DNA of 64,000 nt, taken from Liolophura sinensis. Its lineage: Eukaryota > Mollusca > Polyplacophora > Chitonida > Chitonidae. The notes under the pieces were generated by a model. That model was not told the DNA's origin. It searched no databases and was given only the letters and a program-made list of their open reading frames with translations. Position numbers and translations under genes: made by a program. The DNA lies in assembly GCF_032854445.1 (NCBI RefSeq), contig NC_088305.1, positions 6,203,606 to 6,267,605 of the forward strand. Direction: 5' to 3'. The first letter of the stretch is position 1. Each line of letters begins with the position of its first letter. Shown here in pieces: positions 1-19,579 of the stretch.

Positions 1-6047
<6,047 letters not shown>

Positions 6048-6400
6048 GTTTCAGACATCACGCCATGTGTCGCACTCGACTTCCGGCTGTCACTCCTCAC
6101 ACATGCGCGAAGCTGAACGTACGGCCACCTGCAATGGCGACGTCCTGTCACAGGATGGTGTAAGGGTTTGGGTTGTGTTTACCTTTACCAGCTGTTTGCT
6201 TTTTTACACCGGGCCTTGCACAATCACTTGAAAGGTCCGTCAGCTGAAAATAACACAGGCTTAATTAAGTCCTTGTGTGGAGGTGGTTTGTTATTTATGT
6301 ATACACCCACCGTCTGTCAGTGTCATGTACAGCTGTGAAACAACAACAACGTCCAGCTGAGTGAGGTGAAGAATCGCTCAGTGAAAGTTTTGACCGCACG
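6048..6400. promoter_or_regulatory. Putative divergent promoter, IDI / ANKZF1
   Basis: Lies directly upstream of the IDI start on one strand and faces ANKZF1 on the other. It contains an ETS-type site (acttccgg, about 6079-6086), an NRF1-like catgcgc (about 6102) and an E-box cacgtg (about 6396), and is richer in CpG than its surroundings. ANKZF1 has a 5' UTR acceptor at 8492, so its first exon must lie upstream, possibly here. No transcription start is proven. Confidence 0.4.
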
Positions 6401-8492
6401 TGACAAGCTTGTATTATCTGTTGACTGAACATGTGAGTTTGATATCTGTGAATCTGTTGCTGTGACACGACTTATGTGTTTTGGAATTGTGAATAACTTG
6501 GTAATGATTGTTTTATGTTGGAGATCTAATTTGTGCAGCTGGCTTCCTCTCCGTGGGAAGGTCCCTCAGCAACCTGCGGATGGTCGTTGGTTTCCTCGGG
6601 CTGTGCCTGGTTTCCGCCCACCATAAGGCTGGCCGCCGTCATATGAGTGAAATATTCTTGAGGACGGCGTAAAACACCAATCAAATAAATAAATAAATAA
6701 TTTGTGCAGTTTAATTTCAACTTTTATTTACCTGTTGAATTCATCATTGACACTGTAAATGGTTGATTGAAGCTTCTATGTGGCTGCTTGTCCAGGTAGG
6801 CATAAATTGTGGCCATTGGAGCAACATGTAAAAATGTTAAGTGTAATTTTCAAACCTTCCATGTTGACACAGGACAAACTTATAAGTATTACTTGTTGCT
6901 GCTGTTGTAAATTCCGTGTATCTCCATGCCATTGTTGAATTCAAAATGCAAGCAAAAAGAACTGTGACAAAATTATTTTGGGTCATGGAGTGTAAATAGT
7001 GACTTCCAATCAACCGATTGGAGGTGTAGTTAGCTCCGGAAGTGTCAGTGAATCTGCTCTTATGCTTACTAGATATAATTCAGACAGCCACGTGAATTTG
7101 TTGTTGTCCTGGCAATGTCCATTGCTGAGTGGTTTACCTGTGTCAGGTATGGTGTGTTCAGTGGTTGTCTCTGTCACCTTCTTAAGGTACATGTTAGCTG
7201 CTATGACAATAGTTGGTGAACGTCCATGCTGTTTGGTGCCTTTGTAGTTGTTTGACATTTCCAGTTCGGACTCCATTCATTTAAGGCTCGTGTAGCTTTG
7301 TTACAACTGTACTGAATCCCATTTACATATTATTAGAAGCAGTTGAAGTGTCAAGAACTGTGCAGCAGCCTTAATGGGGTGTTCATGTATTCTGAATTTT
7401 TGGAATACATACATGCTAGTGTGATCCAGATATTCTGTTGATGGGTGTTGCCCCCCACCCCCCCTCCCCCCGCTTCCCCTACCCCTCAATAAGAAATGAA
7501 AAATCGTATTACAATACAGAATAATAAACGCCAATTACATGTATACTATGTATAGCTAGATTAGTCCGAGATTGCTCTGACATTAGTTTTGGCAAAATTT
7601 TGTTCCCCACACCAACATCAGAGCATGCTTCATTTAAAATCTAATGCAGTTGCCGTGACAGTGTATCATGGTGTTAGAAACAAAAATTATCTATTAAATG
7701 CCTCTCCACGGCCTTAAATTTACAAACAGTTATGTTCTTTATCTTTTCTTCTGTAGATTTATTGTAAGCGCAACGTCAATTTGATATTTCCTAGGTTGCA
7801 TGGGTCCGAGATACCTTGGTGATGCTTAAAGCGAACGGCTGTACTGACAACCTGAACATATTTGATAACGGCAGGTAACTGGGTCAGGTTTTTAATGAAG
7901 CGCCCTAAGACATTGGTTTGGGGCCATTCCTGGCCGAACAAAAGTTTGCCAAACTTAACATTAGTGCAGTCTTGGACTGTAGCTAGGTTGTTAATAAAAA
8001 CGTAAAAATAAGTCTTTGTTTCCTTATTATGGAACATTTCGGTAGGACTTTGAATAGTGGTTAGAGGCACTTGTTTTTCAATTGCTGTTACATATGAGGT
8101 GCGGTTTCAAGCCCGGTCTTTGACAGTAAATTTGTAGGTTCTACTACTCTCACTCATTGTGTGACTGTGGTGACAATGAGCAACCTAAGATGCTTGTGTG
8201 TTAGCTTATTTTCCACCCCATGAATACGGTGTGCAGTCACAGTGATTACATTGATCTGTACGTCACATGTGAGAAAGTCTGTCAGTTACTCATAAAATGT
8301 TATTATATGTTATCACTGTAAATGAACACTTGTGTCTAACTTTGCAGTTGAATGAAGTCCAATAGTCTAGAGACAGTATTGGTGGCATACACTGGGCACT
8401 CCAAAATCTTATTCTGCATGTACAAGTGAAAAATTCCTGAGTATGGCATATAGATAAAATAAATAATTTATATGGGACATTTCCTCTTGCAG
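6401..8492. other. Upstream region / probable 5' UTR intron of ANKZF1
   Basis: Contains a SINE (6539-6698) and a C-rich stretch near 7450. A weak minus-strand open frame lies at 7759-8070. I recognise no gene here. An acceptor (cctcttgcag) ends at 8492, just before the ANKZF1 start exon. Confidence 0.5.
6539..6698 (+). mobile_element. SINE family A, 5'-truncated, with target-site duplication
   Basis: Body and tail are present (cagcaacctgcggatggtcg, gaaatattcttgag, aaaacaccaatcaaataaat) but the tRNA-like head is missing. The 11-base aatttgtgcag occurs at 6528-6538 and again at 6699-6709, a target-site duplication. Confidence 0.85.
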
Positions 8493-8542
8493 ATTTATTT
8501 ACTACACCGCTCCTCCATAACTAAGTCAATCCGCATTAAAAA

Positions 8543-8792
8543 ATGGAAGGGGCTTCAACAGATGGTCTTCCTGCGCAAGAATCTCCATCCAGAGTGTCTA
8601 ACACCATATCAACAGGCCGCAGGCTACCCCGAAAGTCTGCCCCCAAATATTCCTCATGTCTCCTGTACAGCACCAAAGAGGCTAAGGAAATACTGGATGG
8701 ACTGACAATAGCCTGCTGTAACCCTAGTTACGAGGGAGAGGGTTTGACTATCGCACCAAAAGAAATGGTTCAGATAACAGTATCAGGAAACG
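8543..8792 (+). CDS. ANKZF1: ANKZF1 coding exon 1
   Basis: Residues 1-83: MEGASTDGLPAQESPSRVSN, then CLLYSTKEAKEILDGL and EMVQITVSGN. An acceptor ends at 8492, so 8493-8542 is 5' UTR. Donor GTGAGA, phase 1. Confidence 0.88.
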
Positions 8793-11700
8793 GTGAGATT
8801 TCAGGTCCTTTGATTAGATATGTACATGTACTCTATGCTATGCGTATATTAACATTAATGTATGCACTTTAAAGAGCTATTTCATTTTGAAGGCCTGTCT
8901 GTCTTAAAGCAAGGTTAAATGATATGAATCGAGATGGCCTACATTGTCTTACCAAATTTTTGAAAAATGGCATTTATTAAAACCACTGTTGGTAGTTTTG
9001 GAGTATGATTTGGAAACAAAAGTTTTCTGTAGATTCCAATTTTGCCTGGCGTGACGTCATGCATCGCACCAATGACGATGTACTTTCAAATGCACGTGAT
9101 ATCATTCCAGCATAACTGCCTTAATTGACGTCAGTTTGTCGTCACATAAGGAGTACTATCACGTTAGAATTGAAAAAATTTATGGAAACTGACGAAGATT
9201 TTGTTTTTGAGGACTTTTCATTTTATAGGGGTTAAATTGAGTTGTTCACCTTAACACTTTTTGAAATGTAGCGTTCGCTCTGTTGCATAGGGTATCCTTT
9301 ATGTCATTTTAATGTTTTCTCCTGGTTTCTCTCGGGACTGAAGTAGCATTTTGAGACTGATATTTGTGCACAGCTTTTTTACATTTTTATTTTTTCCCTG
9401 TCAAAGTTTCATTAACTGTAATTTTCATACACACTTCCTAACTCCGCCTACCTTACATGTCGTAGTGAGGTGGATGGTGGTGGTGGTGTTTGTGTGTGGG
9501 GAAGGAGGGGAGAAATGAACCCACTTCAAAGTAGTAATCCAATTCTGCCGCATTTGGAGAAAATATGGACAAAGATCAAATTGCTTCTTGAGACAACTGT
9601 GAAAGATATTCTTAGGCCAGTATTATAAGAAATAGCTAAAAGTGGTGTAAACTGTTCTGTCAGTCATATATGTTTACACTACGCAAGGACTTGCCTGTGA
9701 TGGTGTAAGCCTGTGGTGTCACTGTGTAGGATGGCGTAAGCCTGTGGTGTCACTGTGTAGGATGTAAGCTTGTGGTGTCACTGTGTGTGTGGTTTAAGCC
9801 TGTGGTGTCACTGTATGATGGTGTGAACCTGTGGTGTCACTGTGTATGATGATGTAAGCCTGTGGTGTCACTGTGTAGGATGTAAGCTTGTGGTGTCACT
9901 GTATGTGGTTTAAGCCTGTGGTGTCACTGTATGATGGTGTGAACCTGTGGTGTCACTGTGTATGATGGTGTAAGCCTGTGGTGTCACTGTGTATGATGGT
10001 GTAAGCTTGTGGTGTCACTGTGTATGATGATGTAAGCCTGTGGTGTCACTGTGTATGATGGTGTAAGCCTGTGGTGTCACTGTGTATGATGATGTAAGCC
10101 TGTGGTGTCGCTGTGTATGATGGTGTAAGCTTGTGGTGTCAATGTGTATGAGGGTGTAAGCTTGTGGTGTCACTGTATGATTGTGTAAGCTTGTGGTGTC
10201 AATGTGTATAATGGTGTAAGCCTGTGGTGTCACTGTGTATGATGGTGTAAGCCTGTGGTGTCACTGTGTATAATGGTGTAAGCCTGTGGTGTCACTGTGT
10301 ATGATGGTGTAAGCTTGTAGTGTCAATGTGTATAATGGTGTAAGCCTGTGGTGTCACTGTGTATGATGGTGTAAGCTTGTGGTTTCTCTGTATGATGGTG
10401 TAAGCCTGTGGTGTCACTGTGTATGATGGTGTAAACTTGTGTTGTCACTGTGTATGATGGTGTACACTTGTGGTGTCACTGTGTATGATGGTGTAAGCTT
10501 GTGTTGTCACTGTGTATGATGGTGTAAGCTTGTGGTGTCACTGTGTATGATGGTGTAAGCCTGTGGTGTCACTGTGTATGATGGTACATTGTACTGTGAG
10601 TGGAGAAGAAATTAGACAAATTAAACACCTATCACTAAATCAACCAAACAGTCATAAGTCTTGTCACAGGTTTGTTGTATTCTGTATGTACCAGTTTCAG
10701 AGATAAAAAAAGAATTCCTGGTGTCTGAAAAGATGTCCTGTAACTTTTGCCAGACGGAATTTCCTCACAGAAATGAACAGGTACTGTACCTGTGTTATCT
10801 GTCAGTAAAATTTGTGATGATGTCAGTAGTTTTTAGCCAACATTTTGACATTTCTGATTTGAGGTTGGTGTGAAATATGCACATATTTGTAAGCTCTTCA
10901 CAGTTGAAGTGTTCAACTTGTCTGTCTGAGAAACATCAAGTTCAAAGGGCATGTAAAATCTCATAAATGTGAGGGATACAGCATTAAATTGAAATGCAAT
11001 CAGTTTTACCCAAACCAGCAAATGAAATGTTATTTTGATTATTAAAAGCTAATGGGGATTCCAAATAGTTGTCTTTTCCTTTAAACATTTCCCCATAAAC
11101 ATTTCCCTCTACTCCCGTACAGAAACATCATTACCGTTCGGACTGGCATCGGTTCAACCTCAAACAGCGCATCAAGGGCCTTAACTCTGTCTCAGAAGAT
11201 GCATTTGAAACAATCTCAGGTACATTGTATGCTTCCCTTAGTTTGTGTTTTGGGGGCTCTGTGGCCTAGTGAATAAAACTCTAATGCAGCACAATGACTC
11301 AGGAGCCTCTCAGCAATGTAGTCTCTGTGAGTGAAGTCCTGCTCATGCTTGCTTCCACTCAGGTCGTACGTGTGAAGGTCTACCAGCAACCTGTGGTTAG
11401 GGTCAGGGGTTTCTCCCAGACTCTGCCCAGTTTCCTCCCACCATAAGGCTGGCCGCCATCATGTAAGTGAAATATTCTTGAGTGTGGTGTAAAACACTAA
11501 TCAATTAAATAAATATATCTGCTTTGTGTTTCCTTTGATAAAATGTAAACTTTTGAAATTTAATTTTATTTGATTTTGTACATGTTGATAATTATATTTG
11601 AAAAGTATATATGAGGTGGAATTTGATGTTAAAATCAAAAGAGTATGTTTGCAAAGGAAAGATGAGAAAACCTAAAATACATATTAAATATACTTTATAA

Positions 11701-14700
11701 CAGTTTGTATTGAACTTATTTTTATTACTTTATTGTAATAGGTAATGAATTTATGATATTTTATTGTTATCTGTTTTGTAACAAGTCATTAGCTCTCATT
11801 GTTTTGCATGAAGCTTAAAGTTGGAAAGTTTGTTAGATACTTGCCGAAGGTTGGTGGTTTATTATGGGTTCTGTGGTTTAGTCCACCCATAAACCTGACT
11901 ACCATTATACAGTATAAGTGAAAAATTCTTGGATCACAGGGTTAAATCCCAAACAAACCAAGTTGGCAGACCCATGATCAAACCAGGTTCGTTTCATACC
12001 AAAAATTTTATCAATGGTACTTGATGCTGCCTCGTTAGGCGCTCAGCAATGAGAGGTTAGAGCAAGAAAACAGGACTGTTTGGCCCGCTGACAGTATAAT
12101 GTGACTAGAGGGGTGTCATGTCTGGTGTCTTTGGCTTGATTTTTCAGTGGCAGCAGCACTCTGTCAACATGTACTCGCCCTGCCACAAGAAGACACAATA
12201 TATGTACACACACACACATAATGACTCATCTTCATCAAATAAATGGGAAATTGTTTAGTATGGCATTAAACCCCAAGCATACGTATACATACATGCTAAA
12301 CAATTGAACAAATCACGAGTCAGTCATTCATTCTCGGTGTCCTGTTCCAGGAAATATCTCCAGTCTCTCCGGGTCTGATACAGATTCTGATGGCTCTGAC
12401 ACAGAGAGCGATTGTCCTCCTCGTAGCAAACCTCTAGGCGTTCCCGCCCGGATGAGACAGTCTCTTTGCAATGGCAGTGATAGCGAGTCAGAGAGTGGCT
12501 TGTACCAGGAAAATCCCTCGGCCAGGAAATACCCTAAAGTCTTCCTGAGGAATTCGTCGGGGCAGCTCATTTCCCTGTATAGGTGTGTCCTCTATCACAA
12601 AAAGGTGAGAATCATTGGATTTGTTTCGCGTTAAAAACCTCACCTCCACTGATGACAGAGTGTGTTTTGTATTACATGCTATATGAAGAATTTAGGATCA
12701 AACAGAGAACTCCCCCTTTGCCACTTATAAGACTCACTCTCACTTCTGAAGAGTTCAGCGTAACCCAAAAGTTGAGACGAGGGCTAAAATCATAACGATG
12801 GAAGTGAGTTTTTTAGCCTGGAAATGTGGAAGTTAAATACAAATTTCTGGAATTTTACACATAATAGACATTTGTGAAGCCTGATCTTGTGCGTGATGTA
12901 TACATGTAATTACTTTCATTCTGTTTTATGCAAACATGATCTGTGGAACTATTTGTGTGAATTAAACACCAATCAAAATGAATAATTCACTGGATACCTG
13001 CATATTGGCAATTATGGTATATAATTGTGTAATTCCTGTATTTCCTACATGTGTATTTCCTTTTTTGTTGTTGTTGTTGACATGTACACCTAGAACCCTC
13101 CAGAGACTTGTGCTGACATCACAACCATCGCCTCCAGTCTCCCCGATCACATGACCTGGGTCGTCATGATGGCAGGAGGCGGCCATTTTGCTGCTGCTAT
13201 TTTTGACAGGTAGATTGAAGAAGAAATTTAGTGAATATGAAGCATTTGCTTTCATTGCTGTGTTATTAATGTTTATGTTGTTTTGTATGTATTGATTGGT
13301 GAGAAGAATTTGATTGATTTATTTACTTGTTTGGTGTTTCACGCCGTACCCAAGAATATTTCATTTATACGACGGTGGCTAGCATTGTGGTAGGAGGAAA
13401 CCAGCCCTGGGGAAACCCATGACCATCTGCAGATTTGCTGGCAGACATTACCAACTAACGCCAGAGAGGAAGCCAGCATGAGCTGGACCTGAACTCAAGT
13501 TTTCTATGTACTAATAACATTTTGTTACCTTGTTTATTCTAAAATTTGGGACAGATATTAGTAGCGTTGAAAGTAGAATATTACATTTCTTTACCAGCCA
13601 TTTGGAAAATGTAAAGCTATTATTACATATATTGTTCATTAGATGGTCTAACCATGTGAGAAAAAAGAAACTAAATATTCTTGCTAGAATTACATATATA
13701 TTGACTAAAATGAGAAGACCAGGTGTCTGAAAATTTTAGAAGAAATCAATTGTTCTACATTACATTTTTAGTTAATGTAGCAGAGTTAAGAAAGAGTGAA
13801 GACAACTCAGTATTTGAAGTAAAAGTATGTGTTCACTATTCACTATTCACTATTATGTGCGGTAATCCATGGTGATAAAAAATTCTTTAATTCTTCAATA
13901 TGGAGACATGATAGAGGGTAAATATATACATAACAATAATGGATTCTCAGACAGAATACTGTCTATCTTTGATGGATAAAATTCTTGTTATCATTTTAGT
14001 ATTTTATTTATTTATATATCTGATGGGTGTTTTACGCCGTGCCCTAGAATATTTCACTTATGCGACAACTGAGAGCATTATAGTGGGAGGAAACCAGACA
14101 GGGGAAACCCACGATCATCGGCAGGTTGCTATCTGACCTTCCCATGTGTGGCCTAAACATGTTATAATGTATGCTCTTGCCATTGTCACACTATTTTTCA
14201 GAGACACTGTGGTACAACACAAAACTTTTCACCGTTACGTTGTGCGAGCAAAGCGGGGATCGGCTCAGGGCAGTCGCGACTCCCAGGGAAATGCGCCGAA
14301 ATCCGGAGGTGCGAGTCTGAGGCGGTACAACGAAGCTGCGCTCATGCAGGTACTGTGTGGATAATAGTCTTTTCATTTGGTCACTGAATAAAAAGGAAAA
14401 CACCAGTCAAAAGTAGAAATTATGTGATATGAGAAATATCACTACTGACCCGGAAACAGCAGTCTTCGTCAGCTTTGCGTCAGGAGGCTTGGGGCTTTGT
14501 AGAAAGGTTTGACACTACATTAAGAGGTTTATGTGGCTTTCCATCAGATCAAGAGGCATGTGGCTTTGCATCAGATCAAGAGGCTTGTGGCTTTACATCA
14601 GATCAAGAGGCATGTGGCTTTACATCAGATCAAGAGGCATGTGGCTTTACATCATATCAAGGGGCTTGTGGCTTTGCATCAGATCAAGAGGCATGTGGCT

Positions 14701-17700
14701 TTGCATCAGATCAAGAGGCATGTGGCTTTGCATCAGATCAAGAGGCATGTGGCTTTACATCATATCAAGGGGCTTGTGGCTTTACATCAGATCAAGGGAC
14801 TTGTGGCTTTACATCAGATCAAGAGGCTTGTGGCTTTGCATCAGATCAAGAGGCTTGTGGCTTTACATCAGATCAAGAGGCATGTGGCTTTACATCAGAT
14901 CAATAGGCTTGTGGCTTTACATCAGATCAAGAGGCTTGTGGCTTTACATCAGATCAAGAGTCTTGTGGCTTTACATCAGATCAAGAGGCTTGTGGCTTTG
15001 CATCAGATCAATAGGCTTGTGGCTTTACATCAGATCAAGAGGCATGTGGCTTTACATCAGATCAAGAGGCTTGTGGCTTTACATCAGATCAAGAGGCTTG
15101 TGGCTTTACATCAGATCAAGAGGCATGTGGCTTTGCATCAGATCAAGAGGCATGTGGCTTTACATCAGATCAAGAGGCTTGTGGCTTTACATCAGATCAA
15201 GGGATTTGTGGCTTTACATCAGATCAAGAGGCTTGTGGCTTTGCATCAGATCAAGAGGCTTGTGGCTTTGCATCAGATCAAGAGGCATGTGGCTTTACAT
15301 CAGATCAAGAGGCTTGTGGCTTTACATCAGATCAAGAGGCTTGTGGCTTTACATCAGATCAAGAGGACCAACCACCGCTCACTCCCCTTCCTTCCCCTCC
15401 CCTATGCAGTTATACTTGGTGGGCAGGGGAAGGCCTCTGAGTTTAGCGTTCTAGAGTGGTTAGTGTGCGAGAGTGGTTTAAATAATGTGCTGGTGCAGCA
15501 CCACGACCAAAAGCCTCCAACTAATGTTAGTGGACGCTTTGAATTCAAGTCCAGCTCATGCTAGCTTCCTGTGCACATGTACAAATGACCTGACCTGACC
15601 TGACCCAAACAGTTGTCAGTGGTTTTATACCCTGTGCTGTTGGCTACGCTTTTATATCATGCTGATCTGTATAAATTGTGGTGTTTTCCAAGATATCCCA
15701 CACATAATCCTGACTCCAGTTTCTAGTTTTGTTTTATTATAAATATTTCTTTGTTTTTTTTTCTGAATTCAGGACATTCAAGACCTGATAGCCTCATGGG
15801 ATGACCTCATTAAAAAATGTGACCTCATTTTTCTCAGAGCTCCGAGTTTTAACCGACAGATTTTCTTTGGGGGCAAAAACCCTCCCTTTCGTAAACATGA
15901 TCCCCGGATAAGAATCATTCCGTTCCCAACGAGGAGAGCGACGTACAAAGAGGTTCGCAGGGTTCACGAAATGCTGGCGTCAATTGAGTGCTACGGTAAG
16001 CAGGACTTGTTTGGATACCAGATTATTTCACACTTTAATTTAGAATTTGACTGGTTGACTGGTTAAATAAGTTGAATTTAAATGTTTTTCTGTGACGGTT
16101 TGGAGTGGAAATTTGAACATGTTTTGAGGTGGAATCAACATTTATGCTGACAATTTGGCAACAACATTTGATAATTCTATCACATATTTTTGGATATAAA
16201 CTGTTGCTTCGTTGTATCAGTGGTCGCTAGTTTCCTCCACCCATAAACCTGACTACCATCATAAAGGTGAACAATTTTTGAGCAGAGCATTAAAAACTAA
16301 ATAATCAAATTATACCATTCCTCTGTGGAGTTATATTTCAAATTTTGTCTGTGTTGTTCACTGTGTTCTGTCAGTTTGACAGTTTACGCAATGTGCCCTT
16401 TTGTTTTTGCCCTGGACGTAATTCAGCGCACGTACATACACGGCTCAAATAAACATAGCAAAGGAAAGTTGAAGCTGATGTCAGTTGACTTTATTTGTTT
16501 TTATTGTATACACCAGCTAGCTGTGAATCTGTTTCTCTGGATAACAAAGAGCCTCAACATCATTATGAAGCAAATGACACTGTTAAGAGAATGTGGAACA
16601 GTGCAAAATAAATCTCATCAAAGAGCTACATGGGGAGAGATAAGATTTGTAACACTTTGGATGAAGGATGTGGGTTTTAGAGTGGAGCTAGGTTTTATTG
16701 ATTGGTTACTCACTTCATAAAGTTGGGGTTATGATTTCTGTTGCTAGGCAAGGAAGAGGATATTCGAGAGTTCGTTCCCTTGTCACCACGCCGGACATTT
16801 AGCTTGGAAAGTGGTCATCTGGAACCAATCACTGACAATTCTGAGTTTCCTAGTCCCAAGAAAAAATCGCCAAAAAACAAAGCGAGGCTATCTCCCTTAG
16901 CCAGGACCAATTCACAAGAGGATCAGTCTGCTGTCACTGATGTCACTCACCCAAATTTACCTGTACTAGGTAAGACCAGATGAATTCTGAATAACAAGGT
17001 GTTATAATCAATATTAAAGTGAAAAAGTCATGGAACCACACTTATCCATTGTTTAATCGCAATCAGGAGTTCTTGTAGTTAATGCAGGTTGCTGTAAATC
17101 TTGCCTATGCTACGTGTCTTCTCCAACATTCAAGTGGTTTATACATGATTGAATGAAACCTTTATTTAAAGAGAGTAACCCTGTCAAATTTAACAATTTG
17201 CTCTTCCCAGAGGCCCTCTATAACAATACATGAACATTAAACACATACAAATAGTATATATATATATATAATTCCATTTTTTAAGCACCTGAAAACAGTC
17301 AGTAATACATCACTACATATATCAGTTCATATAAATTTAGTGGTTGAAGTACTTTTTCAAATAACGTGACTTAAAAGCAGAAAGTGATGGTGCTGTTTTG
17401 ATTAGACATTCTGAATTGTCCCAAGCAGGACAGCTCACTGCTGTAAACCTGTTTTTATAATAGTTAGAGTTATGCTTATCAATATGAAGGTTGTTGAAAG
17501 TTGATCTAAGAAACTTATTGTGTACTGCTGTGTTTTTAAAAAGCAGTTCTTTTAGATATAGTGGTGACTCATCATGCAGTGATTTAAACATAAGACAAAT
17601 CATACAATATCTGATGCGATCAGAAAATGGCACCCAGTGTAAATTTAGGAGAACTGGAGCTGTAGAGTGAATGATGTCCTGCCAAAATACCTTACATTTT

Positions 17701-19548
17701 TAGACTACAGTGGGAAACAAAAAATTTTATGTCTCCCGACCTGAAATTTTACACAATACATGTATGTATATGTTGGTGTAAGTGTGTTATACAGAAAATG
17801 TTGTATGTATATGTTGGTGTAAGTGTGTTATACAGAAAATATACACTTTTAGTTTGGATGAATCATGTTAAGTCCGCTTTAAAACATAGCCTGAAAACTC
17901 AGCCAGCAAAAGTCATCAACCTCTGTATTTTTCAAAACTATTTTAATATAACCCTAATGTCATGATATCATGTCACTGGAAGATTTATACAACATATTGG
18001 AATAAATTATAATACATTAATTTAACACTTCGTATTTATTTCAACTTTGAGATCTGTTGCTCACATCATTTTGAGGTATTTTATCTGCAAAATTGATCTT
18101 ACCTAAACATGCTGAATAGGAAATGTTATGTTACAGACAGCCTTTTGCGAGACCGAAGACAGTCAACGTCTTCTGTTGGGTCATCTGCCAGTGATGTTGA
18201 CCTGGTGTGTTTGCATCAGGAGATTTCAACACTTAACCTAAAACTGTTTGAAGCTACCAGAAAGCCTCGGAGAAAAAAGCAGAAGAAGAAGGGTGATATA
18301 CTGTCCAAACATCAAGTAGAACCGGAGAGTAATGTTTTTGGTGAGTTAAAAAAAAAAAACAACAACTGTGATTTCCAAATTCTTTTGTTTCAGTTTAACA
18401 ATAGTTTGCAGCAGAATTCTTATGTTGTTGCATGGCTTCCTCTCTGGCCGTACGTGGGAAGGTCTGTCAGCAACCTCCAGATGGTCGTGGGTTTCCTCCA
18501 GGCTCTGCCCAGTTTTCTCCCACCATAATGCTGGCCACCGTCGTATAAGTGAAATATTCTTGAGTACGGCGTAAAACACCAATCAAATAAATAAACCATA
18601 TTGCTGTACCTTGTCTGGTTATGTGTGAAAAGCAGTGTATACAAGGAATGCTGACATTTTGAATTTCTGTTGAACAGAAGAGGAAAAGTACCATCTGAAG
18701 AACTCTCTGTACACAGCCTGTAAAGTAGGAGATGTGGACAGTCTGAAAAATTTACTGGCCATTTTCAACCCTCCAGCAACTGATCAGTCACCACCACCAA
18801 CAACAGCTGAACAAGGGAAGCTTGAGGCTAGTTCTAGCAATGCTGGGTCATTGGATCTGAGTCACATCACCAGTAATTCAGCCTCTCAGGAAAAAGATCT
18901 CCCCAAGACAAAAGCCAATCACAACCATTGTCGCAAATCAACCAATCAGAGCAAAGAAAAGCTTGATACTAGTGACAATAATGCCGAGTCATTCTCAAGT
19001 CACATCTGCAATAATTCAACCAATCAGGAAGACGATATGTCTAATACAAAAGCCAATCATATCCATGGTCACAAATCAACCAATGAGGGCCAAGATAATG
19101 CTTTTGAAGGTGTGTTGAACAAAAAGAACCATCCCGAGGACTTTTGTAATGAAGAAACTAAAGCAAGTGGTTTTGATTTAAAGGAAAATAAAAGTGTTGG
19201 CATCACTAGTGATAACAATAAGGAGAGCAATAAACTAATCAGATCTCATAGTGGTTTTCATTTATCTGTATCTCAACAATCGGCTGGGAAGGTTGCCATG
19301 AAGACATACTCCACAGAGATACTGTCACCAGTAGTTACCCACCAGCTGTTAAATGAACCTATCGGAGACAGCTGTATGACCTTATTACATGTCGCATCAA
19401 AGGAGGGACATAAAAGCATTCTGGGACTTCTGCTGGCGGCTGGAGCAGATCCATCTGTCAAGTAAGTGTCTTACTCATCAGCTTACCATGCGTACCAAAG
19501 GTTGAAAACTGGGTTGACTGAATGTACATGTATGGTTTTTTTAAATAA

Positions 19549-19579
<31 letters not shown>

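Noticed and set aside
7759-8070. 103-codon minus-strand frame with somewhat protein-like composition
   Set aside because: No motif or splice partner recognised; could be a decayed element, but I cannot support it.
14533-15564. 343-codon frame of HQIKRxVAL repeats
   Set aside because: 27-bp minisatellite; all three frames are open, so openness is no evidence of coding.
16325-16720. 131-codon plus-strand frame just before ANKZF1 exon 8
   Set aside because: Intronic, no recognised motif; it ends just before the exon acceptor and uses a different frame.
18109-18136. ATG upstream of ANKZF1 exon 9 as an alternative start
   Set aside because: Lies in the intron before a good acceptor; the spliced frame from exon 8 is consistent without it.
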